Assembly (NCBI GenBank): GCA_035628395.1
Contig: DASPJX010000151.1
Span: 1 to 10,798 of the forward strand
Source: UBA4615 sp035628395
Lineage (GTDB): Bacteria > Pseudomonadota > Gammaproteobacteria > Burkholderiales > Burkholderiaceae_E
Reading direction: 5' to 3'
Length of the DNA: 10,798 bases
Shown: piece after piece, positions 6,552 through 10,798 of the stretch
Numbering within the stretch: position 1 is the stretch's first letter
Layout: each line of letters begins with the position of its first letter
Made by a program: the position numbers and the translations under genes
Notes under the pieces: model-generated
Seen by the model: the letters and a program-made list of their open reading frames with translations, nothing else
Database searches by the model: none
Told to the model about the DNA's origin: nothing

Positions 6552-7472
6552 TCAGTCGCCGAGACGCTCGTCGCCGAGACCGAGCGCGGCGCGCAGCCCC
6601 TCGAACTGCTCGACCGACTCGAAGCGGATCACCAGCCGGCCCTGGCCGCGCGCGTTCGCGACGAGCTCCACCGGGGCCTGCAGCCGCTCGGCGATCCGTT
6701 CCTGCAGCCGCGCGAGGTCGGGGTCGACCGCGCGACGCGCGCGCGTCGCGCCCGCGGTGCCGTCGGCCTCGGCGAGCTGCTGCGCGACGAGCTTCTCGGT
6801 GTCGCGCACCGACAGCCGCTTCTCCGCGACGCGGTTCGCGAGCAGCACCTGCTGCGCGCGATCGAGCGCGAGCAGCGCGCGCGCATGCCCCATCTCGAGG
6901 TCGCCCGCGAGCAGCATCGTCTGCACCGGCGGCGCGAGGTTCAGCAGCCGCAGCAGGTTCGAGGTCGCGCTGCGCGAGCGGCCGATCGCCTCCGAGGCCT
7001 GCTCGTGCGTGTAGTCGAACTCGTCAAGCAGCCGCCGGATCGCCTGCGCCTCCTCGAGCGGATTCAGGTCCTCGCGCTGGATGTTCTCGATCAGCGCCAT
7101 CGCGAGCGTGTCCTGGTCGGACACGTCGCGCACGATCACCGGTACCTCGGCGAGATCGGCGAGCAGCGCGGCGCGGTAGCGCCGCTCGCCGGCGATGATC
7201 TCCCAGAGGCCCTCGTCGTTCGGCCGCACGACGATCGGCTGCATCATGCCGTGGCGCCGGATCGACGCCGCGAGCTCCTGCAGCGCGGCCTCGTCCATCC
7301 GCGTGCGCGGCTGGTAGCGGCCCGGTCGCAGCGAGGCGACCGGCACCGCCGTCGGCGACGCCTCCACGCGCTCGGCGACGGCGGGATCGGCGGGACGGTC
7401 CTCGCCGAGCAGCGCCTCGAGGCCGCGGCCGAGGCCCTTGGACTTGCGGGCGGAGGTGGTGGAAGCGCTCAT
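6552..7472 (-). CDS. parB: Chromosome partitioning protein ParB (CTPase, parS-binding)
   Basis: ParB binds parS sites near the origin, loads as a CTP-dependent sliding clamp, and works with ParA to segregate the chromosome. The product is 306 residues. The N-terminal GLGRGLEALLG (13-23) is the usual ParA-contact region. The CTP-binding domain contains YQPRTRMD (53-60), GERRYRA (95-101) and ENIQREDLNPLEEA (129-142). The parS-reading helix-turn-helix follows at about 155-179 (THEQASEAIGRSRSATSNLL), then MGHARALLAL (194-203) and a C-terminal dimerisation domain (about 252-306). The ATG at 7472 lies 29 nt after parA; its ribosome site is weak, with GACACGAG in the leader. It follows parA in the same operon, as usual. 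No copy of the 16-bp parS consensus was seen in the window. Confidence 0.98.
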   Translation of the reverse strand: MSASTTSARKSKGLGRGLEALLGEDRPADPAVAERVEASPTAVPVASLRPGRYQPRTRMDEAALQELAASIRRHGMMQPIVVRPNDEGLWEIIAGERRYRAALLADLAEVPVIVRDVSDQDTLAMALIENIQREDLNPLEEAQAIRRLLDEFDYTHEQASEAIGRSRSATSNLLRLLNLAPPVQTMLLAGDLEMGHARALLALDRAQQVLLANRVAEKRLSVRDTEKLVAQQLAEADGTAGATRARRAVDPDLARLQERIAERLQAPVELVANARGQGRLVIRFESVEQFEGLRAALGLGDERLGD

Positions 7473-7501
7473 CGTCGTCGGCTCGTGTCGGTCTGGATCG
7501 G

Positions 7502-8317
7502 TCAGAGGGTCTTGATGCGCTCGATCATCTCGGCGCCGAAGTCGATGTACGCCTTCGCGCCCTTCGACGCGGGATCGAACACGACGCCGGGCAGGCCGTA
7601 GCTCGGCGCCTCGGCGAGGCGGATGTTGCGCGGGATCACGGCCTTGAACACCTTGTCCCCGAAGTGCTGCTCGAGCTGCGCGGACACCTGCTGCGACAGC
7701 GTCATCCGCGGGTCGTACATCACGCGCAGCAGCCCGATCACCTTCAGGTTGGTGTTCAGGTTCGCGTGGACCTTCTTGATCGTCGCCACCAGGTCGGACA
7801 GCCCCTCGAGCGCGTAGTACTCGCACTGCATCGGGATGATCACGCCGTGCGCCGCGCACAGGCCGTTCAGCGTCAGCAGCGACAGCGCGGGCGGCGCGTC
7901 GATCAGCACGAAGTCGTACTGGTCGTCGACCGCGGCCAGCGCGTCCTTGAGCCGCGTCTCGCGCTCGTCGAAGTCGACCAGCTCGATCTCGGCGCCGGCG
8001 AGCTCGCGATTCGCCGGCAGCACGTGGTAGCCGGCCGCCTCCGAGCGCACCCTCGCCTCGGCGACGTCGGTGAGCCCGATCAGCACCTGGTAGATGCTCT
8101 TCTGCAGCTTGCGCTTGTCGACGCCGCTGCCCATCGTCGCGTTGCCCTGCGGATCGAGGTCGACGAGCAGCACGCGCTGGCCGAGGCGGGCGAGCGCCGC
8201 GGCGAGGTTCACCGAGGTCGTGGTCTTGCCCACGCCTCCCTTCTGGTTCGCGATCGCGAAGATCTTGGCCACCTGCGGACGGCTCCGGTCTCGGGGGTCG
8301 GACGGCGGGACGCTCAT
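7502..8317 (-). CDS. parA: Chromosome partitioning ATPase ParA (Soj type)
   Basis: ParA is a deviant Walker-type ATPase that binds the nucleoid non-specifically as an ATP dimer; ParB-stimulated hydrolysis drives origin movement. The product is 271 residues. The deviant Walker A is KGGVGKTT (26-33), with both signature lysines, followed by LLVDLDPQGNAT (50-61) and the Walker B region FVLIDAPPAL (136-145). MYDPRMTLSQQV (200-211) and IPRNIRLAEAPSYG (228-241) are typical of chromosomal ParA/Soj. The ATG at 8317 overlaps the rsmG stop in ATGA and has GGAG 9 nt upstream, so the genes look translationally coupled. Many homologues begin at the residue equivalent to V16 (GTG at 8272), a possible alternative start, but no ribosome site precedes it. 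It has no long N-terminal DNA-binding domain, unlike type Ia plasmid ParAs. Confidence 0.98.
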   Translation of the reverse strand: MSVPPSDPRDRSRPQVAKIFAIANQKGGVGKTTTSVNLAAALARLGQRVLLVDLDPQGNATMGSGVDKRKLQKSIYQVLIGLTDVAEARVRSEAAGYHVLPANRELAGAEIELVDFDERETRLKDALAAVDDQYDFVLIDAPPALSLLTLNGLCAAHGVIIPMQCEYYALEGLSDLVATIKKVHANLNTNLKVIGLLRVMYDPRMTLSQQVSAQLEQHFGDKVFKAVIPRNIRLAEAPSYGLPGVVFDPASKGAKAYIDFGAEMIERIKTL

Positions 8318-8982
8318 GCGTCCGGGCTCCGCCGCATCGCCACCAGATGGCGCTCCGCGGCGAGGAACGGGACCCGCACCGGCTCGACGTCCGCGCTCCA
8401 GCCGGCGGGCATCGCCGCGAGCTCGGCGTCGATCTCGGTGCGCTGGCCCTTCATCGCGACCAGCAGCGTCGCGTCGCCGACCAGGCCGCGCGCGGCGGCG
8501 ACGAAGTCGGCGAGCGAGGCGAACGCGCGGCACAGCACGAGGTCCCGCGGCATCACCAGATCCTCGGCGCGGCCGCCGAAGATCTCGACGTTGGTGAGCG
8601 CGAGCTCGGCGCACGCCTGGCGCTGGAACGCGGTCTTCTTGCCGACCGGCTCGATCGACAGCACGCGCGACGTCGGATGCAGGATCGCGATCGGGATGCC
8701 GGGCAGGCCGGCCCCGGAGCCGACGTCGGCGATCGTCGCCCGGGCGACGTCGATCCGGCGGCGCAGCGCGGGCACGATGGCGAGCGAGTCGAGCAGGTGC
8801 TGCACCAGCATCTGCGCCGGGTCGCGCACGGCGGTCAGGTTGTAGACCGCGTTCCACTTGCGCATCAGCGCCAGGTAGTCGAGCAGCTGGCGCAGCGTCG
8901 GCTCGTCGAGCACCAGGCCGAGCTCGGCGGTGCCCTGGCGCAGCGGACCGCTGAGGTCGAGGTCGGGACCGCGGGACGGCAC
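8314..8982 (-). CDS. rsmG: 16S rRNA (guanine-527 N7)-methyltransferase RsmG
   Basis: RsmG (GidB) uses S-adenosylmethionine to methylate N7 of G527 in the 530 loop of 16S rRNA; loss of the enzyme is known to give low-level streptomycin resistance. The product is 222 residues (E. coli 207). It shows KWNAVYNLTAVRDPAQMLVQ (42-61), HLLDSL (62-67), the SAM-binding motif DVGSGAGLPGIP (86-97), CRAFASL (151-157), and ALKGQ-like VAMKGQ (175-180). The start is a GTG at 8982, 14 nt after the mnmG stop; there is no ATG before residue 40, which is inside the conserved domain. Its ribosome site is weak (GGA only), so coupling to mnmG is likely. It ends inside the ATGA overlap with parA. The mnmG-rsmG-parA-parB order is common in proteobacteria. 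Confidence 0.98.
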   Translation of the reverse strand: MPSRGPDLDLSGPLRQGTAELGLVLDEPTLRQLLDYLALMRKWNAVYNLTAVRDPAQMLVQHLLDSLAIVPALRRRIDVARATIADVGSGAGLPGIPIAILHPTSRVLSIEPVGKKTAFQRQACAELALTNVEIFGGRAEDLVMPRDLVLCRAFASLADFVAAARGLVGDATLLVAMKGQRTEIDAELAAMPAGWSADVEPVRVPFLAAERHLVAMRRSPDA

Positions 8983-8996
8983 GCGAGCGGATCCGT

Positions 8997-10798
8997 TCAG
9001 GCCGCGTCGCGCGCGGTGGCGGCGCCGGCCGCGCGCCGACGCTTCAGGTGCACGAGCAGCAGCGACACCGCCGCCGGCGTGATCCCCTGGATCCGCGAGG
9101 CCTGGCCGACCGTCTCCGGCCGATGCTGCGCGAGACGCTGCCGCACCTCGACCGACAGTCCGCGCACCTCGGCGTAGTCGAGGTCGGCGGGGATCGCCTG
9201 GTGCTCCTGGTGCCCGAGCCGCTCCACCTCGAGCTGCTGGCGGGCGATGTAGCCCGAGTACTTCAGCTGGATCTCGACCTGCTCGGCGACCGTGGGGTCG
9301 ACGACGCCCGCCCCGGTCGCCTCCACGACCGCCGCGTAGCGGACGTCCGGCCGCTTGACCAGATCGGCGAGCGAGTACTCACGTTCGATCGGCGCGCCGA
9401 GCAGAGCGGTCGCTCGCTCCGCGTCGAGCACCTTCGGATTGACCCAGGTCGAACGCAGCCGCTGGAGCTCGGCCTCGATCGCGTCGCGCTTGCGGCAGAA
9501 CGCATCCCAGCGCTCGTCGTCGACGCAGCCGAGGCGCCGGCCGATCTCGGTCAGGCGCAGGTCGGCATTGTCCTCGCGCAGGCTCAGCCGGTACTCGGCC
9601 CGGCTGGTGAACATCCGGTACGGCTCGGACACGCCTCGGGTGATCAGGTCGTCGACCAGCACGCCGAGATAGGCCTCGCTGCGCGCCGGGCACCAGGGCT
9701 CGCGGTCCGAGACCTGCAGCGCCGCGTTGAGCCCGGCCAGCAGCCCCTGCGCGGCCGCCTCCTCGTAGCCGGTCGTGCCGTTGATCTGGCCGGCGAAGAA
9801 CAGCCCGCCGATCGACTTCGTCTCGAGCGAGGTCTTCAGTGCGCGAGGATCGTAGTAGTCGTACTCGATCGCGTAGCCCGGCCGGAGGATGTGCGCCTTC
9901 TCGAGACCGACCATCGAACGGACGAGCTCGATCTGGACGTCGAAGGGCAGGCTCGTCGAGATCCCGTTCGGATAGAACTCGTGGGTCGTCAGGCCTTCGG
10001 GCTCGAGGAAGATCTGGTGCGAGGCCTTCGAGGCGAACCGGTGGATCTTGTCCTCGATCGACGGGCAGTAGCGCGGACCGACGCCTTCGATGACGCCGGT
10101 GTACATCGGCGAGCGGTCGAGGCCGCCGCGGATGATCTCGTGCGTGCGCTCGTTCGTGTGCGTGACCCAGCACGGGAGCTGGCGCGGGTGCTGATCGGCG
10201 CGTCCGAGGAACGAGAACACCGGCACCGGGTCGGTGTCGCCGGGCTGGATCTCGAGCCGCGCCAAGTCGATCGAGCGGCCGTCGATGCGCGGAGGCGTGC
10301 CGGTCTTCAGGCGCCCCTGCGGCAGGGCCAATTCCTTCAGGCGGGCGCCCAGCGACATCGCCGGCGGATCACCCGCACGGCCGGCCGCGTAGTGCTGCAG
10401 GCCGACGTGGATCAGGCCGTTCAGGAAGGTGCCGGTCGTCAGCACCACCGCGCGGGCGCGAAAGCGCAGCCCGACCTGCGTGATCGCACCGACCACCCGG
10501 TCGCCCTCGACGATGAGGTCGTCGACGGCCTGCTGGAACAGCCAGAGGTTCGGCTGGTTCTCGATCCGCGTACGGATCGCCTGCCGATAGAGCACGCGGT
10601 CGGCCTGGGCACGGGTGGCACGAACCGCCGGCCCCTTGCTGGAGTTCAGGATCCTGAACTGGATGCCCGCCTCGTCGGTCGCCGCGGCCATCGCGCCGCC
10701 GAGCGCGTCGACCTCCTTGACGAGGTGTCCCTTGCCGATCCCGCCGATCGACGGGTTGCACGACATCTGGCCCAGGGTCTCGATGCTGTGCGTGAGCA
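8997..10798 (-). CDS. mnmG: tRNA uridine-34 modification enzyme MnmG, N terminus beyond the window
   Basis: MnmG (GidA) is the FAD- and NADH-dependent partner of MnmE. Together they add a carboxymethylaminomethyl or aminomethyl group at C5 of wobble U34 in certain tRNAs, which stabilises decoding of purine-ending codons. The 599 visible residues begin at LTHSIETLGQMSCNPSIGG, matching about residue 35 of the E. coli enzyme, so roughly 34 residues including the FAD-binding GxGxxG lie off the right edge. Visible features include the conserved Cys in SCNPSIGG, SKGPAVRATRAQADR, the signature GPRYCPSIEDK with the second conserved Cys, and AGQINGTTGYEEAAAQG. The C-terminal domain contains GYIARQQLEVERL and GQASRIQGITPAA, used to contact MnmE and tRNA. 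An in-frame ATG at 10766 is not the true start, because the family sequence continues past it. It is the first visible gene of the mnmG-rsmG-parA-parB run. Confidence 0.98.
   Translation of the reverse strand, partial: LTHSIETLGQMSCNPSIGGIGKGHLVKEVDALGGAMAAATDEAGIQFRILNSSKGPAVRATRAQADRVLYRQAIRTRIENQPNLWLFQQAVDDLIVEGDRVVGAITQVGLRFRARAVVLTTGTFLNGLIHVGLQHYAAGRAGDPPAMSLGARLKELALPQGRLKTGTPPRIDGRSIDLARLEIQPGDTDPVPVFSFLGRADQHPRQLPCWVTHTNERTHEIIRGGLDRSPMYTGVIEGVGPRYCPSIEDKIHRFASKASHQIFLEPEGLTTHEFYPNGISTSLPFDVQIELVRSMVGLEKAHILRPGYAIEYDYYDPRALKTSLETKSIGGLFFAGQINGTTGYEEAAAQGLLAGLNAALQVSDREPWCPARSEAYLGVLVDDLITRGVSEPYRMFTSRAEYRLSLREDNADLRLTEIGRRLGCVDDERWDAFCRKRDAIEAELQRLRSTWVNPKVLDAERATALLGAPIEREYSLADLVKRPDVRYAAVVEATGAGVVDPTVAEQVEIQLKYSGYIARQQLEVERLGHQEHQAIPADLDYAEVRGLSVEVRQRLAQHRPETVGQASRIQGITPAAVSLLLVHLKRRRAAGAATARDAA

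Noticed and set aside
6552..8317. A parS site close to parAB.
   Set aside because: I looked for the 16-bp palindrome TGTTTCACGTGAAACA and near versions; only isolated CACGTG-type cores inside coding sequence were seen, without the flanking arms.
7502..8857. A 451-codon minus-strand frame suggesting an rsmG-parA fusion.
   Set aside because: The upstream part reads rsmG in the wrong frame. RsmG has its own intact frame ending in TGA at 8316-8314, and ParA begins at the overlapping ATG.

Overview
The window is about 70% G+C by eye and reads as an ordinary chromosomal stretch of a high-GC betaproteobacterium, most likely of the order Burkholderiales. Two things support this: the gene order mnmG-rsmG-parA-parB next to an F1Fo ATP synthase operon that starts with atpI, and ATP synthase proteins (especially AtpA and its C-terminal end) that look betaproteobacterial. 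No phage, insertion sequence, tRNA, rRNA or CRISPR array was seen.

The left part (1-4668) is the minus-strand operon atpI-atpB-atpE-atpF-atpH-atpA-atpG. It encodes the helper protein AtpI, the Fo subunits a, c and b, and the F1 subunits delta, alpha and gamma; gamma runs off the left edge. A near-consensus sigma-70 promoter (TTGACC-17-TATACT, 4710-4738) lies just upstream of atpI. Most spacers are short. The exceptions are the leaders of atpE (86 nt), atpF (68 nt) and atpG (148 nt); the atpG leader holds two strong GC hairpins.

The middle part (4669-6530) is plus-strand and divergent from the atp operon. It holds two genes that are not part of the ATP synthase or chromosome-partition machinery. 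One encodes an exported trypsin-fold/PDZ protein of HtrA-like architecture that keeps the serine but appears to have lost the catalytic His and Asp. The other encodes a 73-residue free-standing biotinyl domain with an intact ESMKMEIP motif.

The right part (6552-10798) is minus-strand again: mnmG (N terminus cut by the window edge), rsmG, parA and parB, tightly packed, with a 4-base ATGA overlap between rsmG and parA. These genes serve tRNA wobble-uridine modification, 16S rRNA m7G methylation and chromosome segregation. parB converges on the biotinyl-domain gene, with only 21 bp between the stop codons and no clear intrinsic terminator.

Most of the window is conserved housekeeping DNA. The parts that merit a second look are the divergent two-gene insert with its predicted pseudoprotease, the structured atpA-atpG spacer, and the clear atp promoter.
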